Shown: positions 1 to 9,128 of the stretch, one piece after another
Layout: each line of letters begins with the position of its first letter
Position numbering within the stretch: position 1 is the first letter of the stretch
Assembly (NCBI GenBank): GCA_913009755.1
Contig: CAJVWU010000003.1
Coordinates: 25,424-89,423, forward strand
Direction of reading: 5' to 3'
Length of the DNA: 64,000 nucleotides
Origin: an uncultured Bacteroidia bacterium
GTDB taxonomy: Bacteria > Bacteroidota > Bacteroidia > Bacteroidales > F082
Position numbers and translations under genes: made by a program
The notes under the pieces: model-generated
What the model saw: only the letters and a program-made list of their open reading frames with translations
What the model was told of the DNA's origin: nothing
Databases searched by the model: none

Positions 1-220
1 CATAGCCCATTAATTTATCAATGGGTGGGAGGAAACAAAACTACCATTGGCAAACCATCTTATTGCCAAGACATAAAATGCCAAAGGCAATTTATTTTTC
101 GACTGGCCGGGAATAAATCTATCCGGCGGGTCAGGGGACAGATGGAAAAAGTTTCCTCTTCCAGGAGCTTCGCACGCTGGAAGGTTGTTGGAACGCGGGT
201 AAATTTATTGGGTTAACTGC
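1..220. other. Left-edge intergenic segment
   Basis: No gene is supported here. A 63-codon open frame starting at 25 on the plus strand has no family resemblance, no ribosome binding site and faces the neighbouring minus-strand gene, so it is not called. The segment lies downstream of the glycosyltransferase gene. Confidence 0.5.
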
Positions 221-1957
221 TTATTCCCTTTTTCGTATCTTGATTTTATACACCTTGCTGTTCAGCCCCGGAGGCAGCCATCCCGACCGGATACAAACCC
301 TCAGATGGTAATCACCGGGTTCAGGTGGCGTCATAGCCAACAAGATGGTGTTGTATTTTTTATAAAGCCTGAGCAATGAAATGTCTTCCACCTCCCGGTA
401 GGAAACCACTTTTCCGTTTCTTGTAAAAGCCACTGCGAGATACGTATCACCTCCATCCTGTTTCACGGTGAGGGCTGTATCGAGGGGATTATCAACTTCA
501 ACAGGAACCCTGATCAGCGTGGAAGGCGGGAAAGCGTGGTTTTCCATCTCTATTTTAACAGGCAGGAAATTATAAGACCGGTAATGTTTAATAACCGAAT
601 AATACCACCATTGCCCCATGATAAAAGCACTATCGGGATGGGGCAGATAATAGCACATCGGATCGGTAAGCCGCATCCCCCTTTCGGGATAGACAAACAG
701 CACTTCTTTGCCTGCCAGTTTGGGTTCTATTCCGGCGAGGTCAAATTGGTTCTTCCTGTAAAGCAGATAATTGAAAGTGAACGATTCACGTTTTGCATAA
801 AACAAATATTTGGAGGCTTTCTGATAAGAATTGGCAAAGACCACCGGCCGGTTTCCGGCTATTTTTTTTATTTCCAGCGCCCATTTCTTCCAGTTGTGAA
901 ATTCATTTTTCAACTCCGGGCCACCTTTTGCCGGCATAAAATCATAAACAAGATAAACCCTCAAAACAAGGATTAACACCATACTGATCCCCCCCAGGAT
1001 ATACAGGGCTTTGTGAACCCTGAGTTTGTTTTCGATCAGGGGCCAGGCAAGCACAATCAGGGGGATATAGGCCGTCACTGTCCAGTTGGCTTCTACAGGG
1101 CCGACAAATGATAACAGCAGCCCCAGTCCGAAAACCCCGTAAATATTAGCGAGCAGTGCACGGTTGAAAATATTTTCCGCCTTGTTTTTTAACGCATAAT
1201 AAATCAGAAAAAAAGCAATGAGCGGATTCATCAGGGCCAGTTGTCCTGCGAGGTAATTTACGATATTCATCACATCGAAATAGGCATTGCGGCTTCTTTC
1301 AACGAGAAAGAAATAAAAACTGATAAAATGATGGTTGATCTGCCAGACCAGATGGGGTATCATTAAAAGCATGGAAATGGCCAGGATGACCCAAAACGAC
1401 TTTCTTTTGACAATCTTCAGATTAGTCACAAAAGTAAAAAAAAGTACCGGCACACCGGAATATTTGCTGTAAAGCATCCCTGTAATGCCCAGAATCAGCA
1501 AAAGTGCGTTTGTCCAATTCTCTTTCCCGGCATATTTTTGATAAGCATAAAAAAACAGGGTGGCAAAAAAGATGAGCGGCGTGTCGGGCACGGCAATAAA
1601 ACCGCCGGCCTGAAAAATGAAAATGGAAAAAACGAAAACAAAAAACAAAAGATAATTCTTTACCCCGGCCATTTTCACGATCATCATCAAAACAGCCACC
1701 GACATCAGGACAATGAATAACCTTACACCCAATTCATTGGGGAAAAGTCCATATCCCAACCTGATCAACAGGGCAATCATGGGCGGATGGTCATAATATC
1801 CCCAGGCGAGGTGGGTAGAATAAAAATAATAGTAGGCTTCGTCGTGCAGCAGCTCGGTAAAATAAGATTGGAACAGGTTGATAATAAACCAAAGCGCCAG
1901 CAACCCGTAATAAAGTTGTTTAGCGTGTGTAAAGGGTTTGTTGGCTGTTGTATCCAT
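221..1957 (-). CDS. Glycosyltransferase family 39-type membrane protein
   Basis: A 578-residue polytopic membrane protein resembling the ArnT/PMT_2 group, which uses polyprenyl-phosphate sugars to glycosylate a lipid or protein on the periplasmic face. After a first membrane segment (about residues 15-32) comes the family signature LLHDEAYYYFYSTHLAWGYY, whose acidic pair DE is the likely catalytic site, then DHPPM. About ten more hydrophobic segments follow up to residue 350, then a soluble C-terminal part of about 230 residues rich in beta-strand-like sequence. The sugar and acceptor cannot be told from sequence. It is a single gene, transcribed toward the left edge, 158 bp from its upstream neighbour. 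Confidence 0.8.
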   Translation of the reverse strand: MDTTANKPFTHAKQLYYGLLALWFIINLFQSYFTELLHDEAYYYFYSTHLAWGYYDHPPMIALLIRLGYGLFPNELGVRLFIVLMSVAVLMMIVKMAGVKNYLLFFVFVFSIFIFQAGGFIAVPDTPLIFFATLFFYAYQKYAGKENWTNALLLILGITGMLYSKYSGVPVLFFTFVTNLKIVKRKSFWVILAISMLLMIPHLVWQINHHFISFYFFLVERSRNAYFDVMNIVNYLAGQLALMNPLIAFFLIYYALKNKAENIFNRALLANIYGVFGLGLLLSFVGPVEANWTVTAYIPLIVLAWPLIENKLRVHKALYILGGISMVLILVLRVYLVYDFMPAKGGPELKNEFHNWKKWALEIKKIAGNRPVVFANSYQKASKYLFYAKRESFTFNYLLYRKNQFDLAGIEPKLAGKEVLFVYPERGMRLTDPMCYYLPHPDSAFIMGQWWYYSVIKHYRSYNFLPVKIEMENHAFPPSTLIRVPVEVDNPLDTALTVKQDGGDTYLAVAFTRNGKVVSYREVEDISLLRLYKKYNTILLAMTPPEPGDYHLRVCIRSGWLPPGLNSKVYKIKIRKRE

Positions 1958-2115
1958 GCCGTTAACTGGTGATTGTCATTGGCAAAGATGGGAAAAATGT
2001 AGGATTTGGAAAGCAGAAAGTAAAAAGTAGAAGTTTGGTGCTGTTTCCCTTCCCGATTCCGGATCCAAGACTCGCTGCGTTCGTTGGTACGCCACGTAAA
2101 ATTCTATTTTCAGGA

Positions 2116-3075
2116 TCAATAAAACCTGATTTTTTCAGGTATCAGGTAATTGTTGGTCCGCCGGTGTTTATAAATAGTATCAATAAACATTTTTGTAAAT
2201 GCCAGATGAACACCCTCGGCCCAGTGTTTGGTCATTCCCGCCCCACCGGCTTTACCGCTTACTTCGGCAGCAAACATGATTTCGCGGGTGGCAATGTCGA
2301 AAAAGGTAACCCAGATCAGGGAATACTCCCGCTCTTTGTTGAAGTTTTCAAGAACAATAACCATTTCCACCCCTGATTTTTCAGACAGCACATACGACTT
2401 CACAATTTTTTTCAGGTCTTCAAACGGAATGCAAAAATTGCCGGCTACCACAAAATCCTGAAAATCCATAAACCTGTAGTTTGGAAATACACTTTGTCCG
2501 ACAAACATTGACCCTTTATTCATCCAGTGCCTGATGTCGGCAACCGGCAATAAATGATTTGACAGTTCATTGTTCCAGGCTTCATAATAATTTTGGACAA
2601 TTTCCACACTGTGCCCGATCTTGCTTGCGTTTGACAGTTTGAGGTAAGTCATGTCGAAACCGTAAAAAACCAGATCCTGCCGGTAAAATATTTCGTTTCC
2701 CCGGTCGCCATAGACTTTTCCCCCCATTTGCTTTCTGATCTGGCAATAGCGGTTGCCAATCGCAGGATTGTAAACAAACCGGGAAGGGTTTTCCGAAACA
2801 ACGGCTTTCGTTTTTTGTTTACTGCCCGTTTTGGCTTTTTCTATACGGGTGAACACATCTTTATCGCCGGACTCATACCGGATCATAAAGATTTTTGATT
2901 TTTCAATATTGTATGTCGGGCCGGTCAGGTTGGATGCCCTTTTATATTTAACCGTTTGGGGAAGTATTTCGGTGACTTTGGCTTTGATCTCATCCCCGTT
3001 TTTTAATATGATCACATCCTGCGAATAGGAAAAGCTGACAACAAAAAGCAAAATAACAACAAGTGATTTTTTCAT
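2116..3075 (-). CDS. Secreted protein of unknown function with an N-terminal Bacteroidota repeat-like domain
   Basis: A 319-residue protein with a clear signal peptide (MKKSLVVILLFVVSFSYSQ, cleavage near residue 19). The mature N-terminus (VIILKNGDEIKAKVTEI, then GPTYNIEKSKIFMIRYESGD) matches a short module common on secreted Bacteroidota proteins, where it follows the pattern 'ilkdGdeIkakV.EI...kYk....GPtY.i.kskIf.I.Y.nG'. The remaining 200 residues are not recognised. No catalytic motif is visible, so a function is not assigned. Confidence 0.75.
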   Translation of the reverse strand: MKKSLVVILLFVVSFSYSQDVIILKNGDEIKAKVTEILPQTVKYKRASNLTGPTYNIEKSKIFMIRYESGDKDVFTRIEKAKTGSKQKTKAVVSENPSRFVYNPAIGNRYCQIRKQMGGKVYGDRGNEIFYRQDLVFYGFDMTYLKLSNASKIGHSVEIVQNYYEAWNNELSNHLLPVADIRHWMNKGSMFVGQSVFPNYRFMDFQDFVVAGNFCIPFEDLKKIVKSYVLSEKSGVEMVIVLENFNKEREYSLIWVTFFDIATREIMFAAEVSGKAGGAGMTKHWAEGVHLAFTKMFIDTIYKHRRTNNYLIPEKIRFY

Positions 3076-3302
3076 TTCTAAATCTTTTTTAATCCAACGA
3101 TTAATTAATCCTTTAAAAACTTTGTTCTGTCTTTACTGAAAAAAACAGGTTTTCGTTACAAAATTGATTGGTTTTTTGATTTACGGTCAAAAATAAGAAA
3201 TCTCTTTTTTCCGTCTTTATAAAATGTGAAGGAAGGATTAAATATGTTTTGATTCTAAATAATATGTATCCGACAGGAGAATGTGAGTTGAACATTAAAA
3301 AA

Positions 3303-3334
3303 AATGCCTCATCCCGTAATCGGGATGAGGCATT
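3303..3334 (-). terminator. Rho-independent terminator of the tRNA-Ala gene
   Basis: A perfect 14-bp stem (AATGCCTCATCCCG with its complement) around a 4-base TAAT loop lies just downstream of the tRNA on the minus strand, followed on that strand by a run of T residues (plus-strand A run at 3297-3302). Confidence 0.9.
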
Positions 3335-3345
3335 AAATCATCCTG

Positions 3346-3419
3346 TGGAGCATATCGGAGTCGAACCGATGACCTCTTGACTGCCAGTCAAACGCTCTAA
3401 CCAACTGAGCTAATGCCCC
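3346..3419 (-). tRNA. tRNA-Ala(GGC)
   Basis: The minus strand folds into a complete cloverleaf: acceptor GGGGCAT/ATGCTCC, D arm GCTC...GAGC, anticodon stem TTTGA/TCAAG with loop CTGGCAG (anticodon GGC), variable AGGTC, and T arm ATCGG TTCGACT CCGAT. The acceptor contains a G3:U70 wobble pair, the known identity element for alanyl-tRNA synthetase, which agrees with the Ala anticodon. The discriminator base is A. The 3' CCA is not encoded (the next bases are CAG). A TACTTTTG promoter box lies upstream and a strong terminator downstream, so it is a single-gene transcription unit. Confidence 0.97.
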
Positions 3420-3436
3420 CCCTCTGATCGCCGTAA

Positions 3437-3450
3437 CCGTCAGTTGACGG
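3437..3450. repeat. CCGTCAGTTGACGG interspersed palindrome, copy 1
   Basis: A 14-bp interrupted palindrome (CCGTCA / TGACGG with GT centre) lies between the tRNA and its promoter. Near-identical words recur at 24852-24865 and 25061-25074 in the decayed region, suggesting a small dispersed repeat family. Confidence 0.5.
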
Positions 3451-3495
3451 AGAAGACTACCCTTTTTTTTTCACCCTTCGGCGAAAAATGAGATG

Positions 3496-3503
3496 CAAAA
3501 GTA
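3496..3503 (-). promoter_or_regulatory. -7 box of the tRNA-Ala promoter
   Basis: TACTTTTG on the minus strand fits the Bacteroidota -7 consensus TAnnTTTG, about 77 bp upstream of the mature tRNA 5' end. No convincing -33 TTG was found. Confidence 0.45.
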
Positions 3504-3523
3504 AAAACTTTTTGAATTAATCA

Positions 3524-3531
3524 TATATTTG
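3524..3531 (+). promoter_or_regulatory. -7 box upstream of thpR
   Basis: TATATTTG matches TAnnTTTG and ends 10 bp before the thpR ATG, implying a very short 5' leader. It is back to back with the tRNA promoter. Confidence 0.45.
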
Positions 3532-3541
3532 TACCGAAACC

Positions 3542-4096
3542 ATGAAACGACTCTTTGCCGCTATAAAAATTACCCCTGATGAACATTTTTTGAGCATTTA
3601 TTACAACCTTGTCAAAAGGCTGGAAAAAGAATGCATAAAATGGGTGAAACCACAAAACTTTCATCTCACACTTAAATTTTTTGGTGAGACAACAGAAGAC
3701 AAGATCGAAATCATTGACCACGGATTGAACAAAATTGCAAGCGTCCTCTCACCTTTTAATATAAAGATTCAAAACACAGGTATTTTCGGAAGCCGTTACA
3801 ATCCAAAGGTTATTTGGTTTGGTATTGAAGACGGTGGGCATCTGGCCGAACTTGCAGAAACTACCCTGACAGCAATGGATGAAGCGGGATTTGCCCGTGA
3901 CAGGCAGAACTTTGTCCCTCATCTGACTGTCGGACGAATCAGGAGATTGTCTGACAAACAACATTTTCAACAAACAATAAAAAAATTTGCTGAGGCAAAC
4001 CTCATGGAAATGCAAGTAAATGAAATTTACCTTTATGAAAGCCACCTGAAACCTGATGGGCCTGTTTATGAAACGGTGAACAAATTTGCTTTTTGA
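3542..4096 (+). CDS. thpR: RNA 2',3'-cyclic phosphodiesterase (2H phosphoesterase)
   Basis: A 184-residue protein of the 2H phosphoesterase/LigT family that opens 2',3'-cyclic phosphates in RNA and can join 2'-5' ends. Both diagnostic His-x-Thr motifs are present: HLTLKFFGE near residue 41 and HLTVGRI near residue 127. The opening MKRLFAAIKIT is typical of the family and its length is normal. The ATG sits 10 bp after a promoter-like TATATTTG box. It is monocistronic. Confidence 0.9.
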   Translation: MKRLFAAIKITPDEHFLSIYYNLVKRLEKECIKWVKPQNFHLTLKFFGETTEDKIEIIDHGLNKIASVLSPFNIKIQNTGIFGSRYNPKVIWFGIEDGGHLAELAETTLTAMDEAGFARDRQNFVPHLTVGRIRRLSDKQHFQQTIKKFAEANLMEMQVNEIYLYESHLKPDGPVYETVNKFAF

Positions 4097-4232
4097 ATAA
4101 ATGTCTGCAAAATATTTCAACATGTCTGCAACAATTCCCGTATAATTGTTGTCGTAGGTTACAACAAAATAAAACATTGAAAGTTATTATAGGTATAATT
4201 TTTTTACTTTAGCCACTCATTAATTTAAAGGT

Positions 4233-5192
4233 TTGACACGAAAGATTTTATATATATTACCCCTGTTTATCAGCCTGTTTATAATGGGTGAACTTTACGG
4301 TCAGCAAGCTCCTGTTTTTACACAATATTACAGTACGTATATGTTCTCGAACCCGGCTTATGCCGGTATACGTCAGGGGATTTGTGTAATCGGGTTATAC
4401 CGTCAGCAGTGGGCAGGGGGGTTCAACGATGAAGACGGTTATAATATGGCACCCCAGGATATCTTACTTTCCCTCGACTCGCCACTGAAAGCCCTGCACG
4501 GCGGTTTGGGCGGATCGGTTATCCAGGACCGGCTTGGTTATCAAAGCGATATTGTTGTCCAGGTGGATTATTCGTTTCACCTGAACCTTTCATTTGGAAC
4601 GCTCGGACTGGGTGCCGGCATCAATTTAATCAACAGAAGTATTGACGGTTCCAAATTTAAGCCCGTTCAGCTCCACGATCCCATTCTGCCGACTTCTGCC
4701 GTAAGCGATATGCGGATTGATGCCAGTGCCGGATTGTTCCTTAACCAACAGGGACGTTATTATTTCGGGTTTTCCGTTGCCAACATTCTTGAATCCGGGT
4801 TCAAAAAATTTGACCCTTCAGGCAAAAGCATTACTTCTACCGACAGGACTTTTTATATTGAAGGGGGTTATCATTTTGTTATTCCCCGGAATCCCCTGTT
4901 TGAAATAACCCCTTCTGTTATGATATTGAGCGATGTGGCTTCTACACAATATAATTTAACAGGAATCGTTAGTTACAATGACAAATTTTGGGGAGGTATA
5001 AATTACCGCTTTCAGGAATCGGTGGGGTTTATCGTAGGAGTACGGTTCAAGGATTTCAGGATCAGTTATTCTTACGACCTGAACACCTTACCGGTAAGTA
5101 TTCCGGGAAGTCATGAAGTAGTACTGGGTTATTGTTTTAAATTAAAACATGAACGCTCCAAAACAAGTTATAAAAATACCCGTTATTTATAA
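4233..5192 (+). CDS. PorP/SprF family T9SS outer-membrane protein
   Basis: A 319-residue PorP/SprF-like protein, a predicted outer-membrane beta-barrel that in the type IX secretion system or gliding apparatus sits with the PorK/PorN (GldK/GldN) ring. A signal peptide (residues 1-23, ending YGQQ) is followed by the family hallmark PVFTQYYSTYMFSNPAYAG, and the C-terminus ends in alternating strand-like sequence. The start is TTG: the first ATG lies inside the signal peptide and would remove its charged end. It lies directly upstream of gldKLMN, though a promoter-like box in between suggests gldK may also be transcribed separately. Confidence 0.88.
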   Translation: MTRKILYILPLFISLFIMGELYGQQAPVFTQYYSTYMFSNPAYAGIRQGICVIGLYRQQWAGGFNDEDGYNMAPQDILLSLDSPLKALHGGLGGSVIQDRLGYQSDIVVQVDYSFHLNLSFGTLGLGAGINLINRSIDGSKFKPVQLHDPILPTSAVSDMRIDASAGLFLNQQGRYYFGFSVANILESGFKKFDPSGKSITSTDRTFYIEGGYHFVIPRNPLFEITPSVMILSDVASTQYNLTGIVSYNDKFWGGINYRFQESVGFIVGVRFKDFRISYSYDLNTLPVSIPGSHEVVLGYCFKLKHERSKTSYKNTRYL

Positions 5193-5240
5193 TGTCATCC
5201 TAAACATGGACAATAAATGCTATTTGAAACTATATTTTTA

Positions 5241-5248
5241 TATTTTTG
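5241..5248 (+). promoter_or_regulatory. -7 box upstream of gldK
   Basis: TATTTTTG fits TAnnTTTG, 45 bp before the gldK ATG. A TTTG at 5223-5226 lies upstream but closer than the usual -33 spacing, so this is a moderate call. Confidence 0.4.
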
Positions 5249-5293
5249 GGCGCACAATTAAAATGAATAGATCAAACTCATAATAAAAATACA

Positions 5294-6664
5294 ATGAAAA
5301 AACTGGTTTTATACGTTGTGGTCGTAATTTTTTTGGCCGGTTGCAGCAACTCCGGTAACGGTGAACTTGTTGGAACCCGCAAGAAATCAAAACCGTTTTA
5401 CCAGCCCGATCCTTACGGCATGGTTTTCGTACCACAAGGGAGTTTTGTCATGGGTGCTTCTACCGAAGACATGACCCATGGCCATCTTATCCAGCCAAAA
5501 ACTATTTCCGTTTCTTCATTTTTTATGGATGAAACAGAGATCACCAATGATGAATACCGTCAGTTTGTAAACTGGGTAAGAGATTCCATTGCCCGTACCA
5601 TGCTGGGTGATGTAAGGCCCGATGAATATTTGATAGAAGAAAACCCAAAGACCGGTGAGGTATATGACCCTCCTTACCTGAACTGGAAAAACAAGATTGA
5701 CTGGAACAGTGAAGACCAGGATGTCAGAGATGCTCTTGAGGATTTATATCTACCCGAACATGAACGCTATTTTCGTCGCAAGGAAATTGATACACGTAAA
5801 CTGATGTATTCTTATTACTGGGTTGATCTTCATGCCGCAGCCAAAAAAGATTTTACCGAGGAAGCAGATTACCGCAATGCCGGTCTGGCTAACCGTCCGC
5901 AGGGCTTGCGCGACCGTTCCGTTTATGTTAGAAATGAAACCATTGCCGTTTATCCCGACACATTGGCATGGATACATGACTATACCTATTCATTCAATGA
6001 CCCGCTTACCGAAAAATATTTCTGGCACCCGGCTTATGACCATTATCCTGTAGTAGGTGTTAACTGGAGACAGGCCAGGGCTTTCTGTGTATGGCGGACA
6101 GAATTTCTGAACAGTTATCTCAGGGCAAAAAAAGACCAGGTGTCGCTTGCCGAATTCCGTCTTCCTACCGAAGCGGAATGGGAATGGGCTGCCCGTGGTG
6201 GTTATGCCCTGAACCCTTATCCGTGGGGCGGGCCTTACACAAGAAATGAAAAAGGCTGTTTCCTGGCAAACTTCAAACCTATCAGAGGCAACTATATTGC
6301 CGATGGCGGTTTAAGGACGGTCATCGTTGCGCATTATCCACCTAACGACTGGGGCCTTTATGATATGGCAGGGAATGTTTCCGAGTGGACCAGCAGTGCC
6401 TTCGACCCGGCATCCTATAACTTTACCTGGGACATGAACCCTAATTATACTTTCAATGCCAAAGAAGATGACCCGCCGGTTATGAAACGAAAAGTTGTAC
6501 GTGGCGGTTCATGGAAAGATATTGCTTATTACTTGCAGGTTACCACCAGAGCTTATGAGTATCAGGATACATCAAAATGTTACATCGGTTTTAGAACCAT
6601 TCAGCCTTATCTGGGTAGAAACAAAGGCGACAACCCAAGCAAGGCTTCAAGAGTTTATAATTAA
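5294..6664 (+). CDS. gldK: T9SS ring lipoprotein GldK (PorK)
   Basis: A 456-residue lipoprotein: the signal peptide ends in the lipobox LAGC at residues 14-17. The body is a formylglycine-generating-enzyme/sulfatase-modifying-factor fold (GMVFVPQGSFVMGA near residue 42, LPTEAEWEWAARGG near 295, GGSWKDIAY and CYIGFRTI near the end), which in GldK is structural rather than enzymatic. Together with GldN it makes the periplasmic ring attached to the outer membrane in the type IX secretion system. It is first of the conserved gldK-gldL-gldM-gldN order, with spacers of 35, 61 and 19 bp. Confidence 0.95.
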   Translation: MKKLVLYVVVVIFLAGCSNSGNGELVGTRKKSKPFYQPDPYGMVFVPQGSFVMGASTEDMTHGHLIQPKTISVSSFFMDETEITNDEYRQFVNWVRDSIARTMLGDVRPDEYLIEENPKTGEVYDPPYLNWKNKIDWNSEDQDVRDALEDLYLPEHERYFRRKEIDTRKLMYSYYWVDLHAAAKKDFTEEADYRNAGLANRPQGLRDRSVYVRNETIAVYPDTLAWIHDYTYSFNDPLTEKYFWHPAYDHYPVVGVNWRQARAFCVWRTEFLNSYLRAKKDQVSLAEFRLPTEAEWEWAARGGYALNPYPWGGPYTRNEKGCFLANFKPIRGNYIADGGLRTVIVAHYPPNDWGLYDMAGNVSEWTSSAFDPASYNFTWDMNPNYTFNAKEDDPPVMKRKVVRGGSWKDIAYYLQVTTRAYEYQDTSKCYIGFRTIQPYLGRNKGDNPSKASRVYN

Positions 6665-6699
6665 TCAAATCAGTTAAATTTTTAAATAAAAAAATTATC

Positions 6700-7377
6700 A
6701 TGGGCTTATTTAATTTTACACGCACCCGGGGATACAGACAATTCATGGCCAAAGTATATGGATGGGGCGCATCCGTCGTACTGATTGGTGCCATGTTTAA
6801 AATCAACCACTATCCCGGGGCTGATCTTATGCTTGTTGTTGGTTTAGGCACTGAAGCAATCATCTTCTTTTTCTCAGCTTTTGAACCACCTTTTGTTGAA
6901 CCCGACTGGAGTATGGTTTATCCCGAACTGGCCGGAATGTACCACGACGTAAAAGGAGGTGAATTGCAAAAAAGGAAATCAGCCACCGATCGCCTCGACG
7001 AAATGTTTGAAAAAGCCAAACTTGATCAGAAAACAATTGATAAACTGAGCACGGGGTTTGAAAAATTATCGGAAAACGCCGCTAAATTAAGTGATTTATC
7101 TGACGCAGCTTCTGCAACAAGTGACTTTGCAAGTAATGTCCAAACGGCATCTAATTCAGCCCGTATATTTGGAGAGTCCGTCGCAAAAGATGCAGAAACC
7201 ACAGGATACTATGCAGAATCATTACAAACCACAATGAGTGTTTTTCTTGAAAAACTTGAGCAATCATCCGCATCAGCCACAGAATTTCACGGCGAAATGC
7301 AAAACCTCACCAGTAAAATGAGTGAGCTCAATACCGTTTACGGAAATATCCTTACAGCTATGAATGTTAAGGGTTAA
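6700..7377 (+). CDS. gldL: T9SS inner-membrane motor protein GldL (PorL)
   Basis: A 225-residue protein with two N-terminal transmembrane helices (about residues 22-38 and 46-64) and a long helical cytoplasmic tail. The second helix carries the conserved glutamate in GLGTEAIIFFFSAF, which in the GldLM proton-driven motor is implicated in proton movement. GldL forms a pentamer around two GldM copies and powers secretion and gliding. The tail (residues 110-220) is rich in Ala, Ser and Glu and probably coiled coil. Order, spacing and length fit the family. Confidence 0.95.
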   Translation: MGLFNFTRTRGYRQFMAKVYGWGASVVLIGAMFKINHYPGADLMLVVGLGTEAIIFFFSAFEPPFVEPDWSMVYPELAGMYHDVKGGELQKRKSATDRLDEMFEKAKLDQKTIDKLSTGFEKLSENAAKLSDLSDAASATSDFASNVQTASNSARIFGESVAKDAETTGYYAESLQTTMSVFLEKLEQSSASATEFHGEMQNLTSKMSELNTVYGNILTAMNVKG

Positions 7378-7438
7378 TTATTTAAACCAATACATGATTA
7401 TTTAACCTCAACCCATTAACAAAAGAAAAAAGTAAAAA

Positions 7439-9109
7439 ATGGCTGGATATAAGGAAACACCGCGACAAAAGATGATCGCAATGATGTACTTGGTTTTGTA
7501 CGCCTTGCTTGCATTGAATGTATCGAAAGAAGTATTAAATGCTTTTATCGTTGTTAACGAATCAATGGAAAGTACTAATGCGAGTACGGCTGCCAAAATC
7601 AATGATGCATACAAAAAGTTTCAGTTGCAAAATCGTTTAAACCCGGAAAAAGTAGGCCCTTACTGGGAAAAAGCACAGGTAGTCAGGGAGAAAGCCAATC
7701 AACTGGTTAAATATATAGAGGACCAGGAATTGAAATTGGTGGAAGTTTCCGAATCCCGCCTGACAAAGCAGGAGATATTGGATAAATATTATAGGGACAC
7801 GATAATTAACGGTACAAAAACCAAATATCTCATGCTTTCCGAAGTAGAAACAAAAGATAAATATAATGCCACTACACATTATATGGTTAGAACAGGTGAT
7901 AAGCCCGGAGAAGGTGAAGCTTATGTGTTAAGTAAAAAAATGCAGGATTTACGGGATGTTATCCTCAAAACAATGAATCTGCCCGAAGACTCCAGAAAAG
8001 TAGGCCTCATTACCAATATGAAAGGGGTTACTTACAGGGATAACGACGGACAACGACAAGATTGGGAACAGCACAACTTTTATTTTACTATCCTGGCTGC
8101 GGACATTACCATCCTTAACCGGATTATCGGTGAAGCACGAACGGCAGAATACAATGCCGTAAATTATCTCTACGGATCTATTTCGGAAACGTCTTTTAAA
8201 TTTGATGAAGTAGCAGCAAAAGTTATCCCGAAAAGTACTTATATCTTGCAGGGACAGAAATATCAGGCTGATGTGTTGGTAGCTGCCTATGATAAAAAAA
8301 CAGAATCAACCATCAAGGTGTTGCAGGGGGCCGACACCTTAACAGCAGCAAATGTATCACGCGCCCAGATAATCAAGGGTCAGGCAGGAATGGGAAAACT
8401 GGAATTTCATGCAACTAAACCTGGACCGCACAAATATGCCGGGGTTATTGAAATGGTTGACCCCAAAACCAACAAAATGAAAGACTATCATTTTAAAGGT
8501 GCTTATATTGTTGCGCCTCCCGCACTTACGGTTGCCCCGCTTAAAATGAACGTGCTCTATATCGGTATTGATAACCCGGTAGCCATCTCTGCCCCCGGTA
8601 TTCCCGAGGAAAAGATCAGACCGGTTATTGACCAGGGGGTATTAAAAAGAGGCCCCGAAGGGAAAGACTGGATTGTCAGGATCAATAAAGTGGCAAAAGG
8701 TGTACATAAGGCTTATGTTAGCGCTACGGCAAACATATATGGCAAAAACCTGCCACTTGGCAAAGTGGAATTCAGGGTAAAGCGTGTACCCACACCTACT
8801 GCTGAAATTGCCGGCCAGTCTGACGGGCAAATGGACAAAAACCGCTTACTGGCTGCCGGTGCCATTATTCCGACGATGAGGGATTTTGAATTTGAAATTT
8901 ATTATGTAGTGCTCGGTTATACTTTCGGGACCATCATCAATGGTGACTATATCCCGAAAAATGTAAAAGGAAATCGTTTTACCAAAGAAATCACTAACAT
9001 TATCAGAAACGGAAAACGTAAACAAAAATTCTTTTTTGATAATATCCGGGCCAAAGGGCCTGACGGTACAATCAGGAGCCTTAACCCGATCAATCTTGAG
9101 TTAAAATAA
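7439..9109 (+). CDS. gldM: T9SS motor protein GldM (PorM)
   Basis: A 556-residue protein with one N-terminal transmembrane helix (MIAMMYLVLYALLALNVSKE, residues 12-31) and a large periplasmic part that folds as four domains in known GldM structures. It spans the periplasm and links the GldL motor to the GldKN ring at the outer membrane. The opening GYKETPRQKMIAMMYLVL is highly conserved in the family. Length is usual (about 510-560). Confidence 0.95.
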   Translation: MAGYKETPRQKMIAMMYLVLYALLALNVSKEVLNAFIVVNESMESTNASTAAKINDAYKKFQLQNRLNPEKVGPYWEKAQVVREKANQLVKYIEDQELKLVEVSESRLTKQEILDKYYRDTIINGTKTKYLMLSEVETKDKYNATTHYMVRTGDKPGEGEAYVLSKKMQDLRDVILKTMNLPEDSRKVGLITNMKGVTYRDNDGQRQDWEQHNFYFTILAADITILNRIIGEARTAEYNAVNYLYGSISETSFKFDEVAAKVIPKSTYILQGQKYQADVLVAAYDKKTESTIKVLQGADTLTAANVSRAQIIKGQAGMGKLEFHATKPGPHKYAGVIEMVDPKTNKMKDYHFKGAYIVAPPALTVAPLKMNVLYIGIDNPVAISAPGIPEEKIRPVIDQGVLKRGPEGKDWIVRINKVAKGVHKAYVSATANIYGKNLPLGKVEFRVKRVPTPTAEIAGQSDGQMDKNRLLAAGAIIPTMRDFEFEIYYVVLGYTFGTIINGDYIPKNVKGNRFTKEITNIIRNGKRKQKFFFDNIRAKGPDGTIRSLNPINLELK

Positions 9110-9128
9110 TTTTAAAACAAAGGATATC

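Noticed and set aside
25..216. Open frame of 63 codons at the left edge
   Set aside because: Faces against the neighbouring gene, has no start signal and no similarity.
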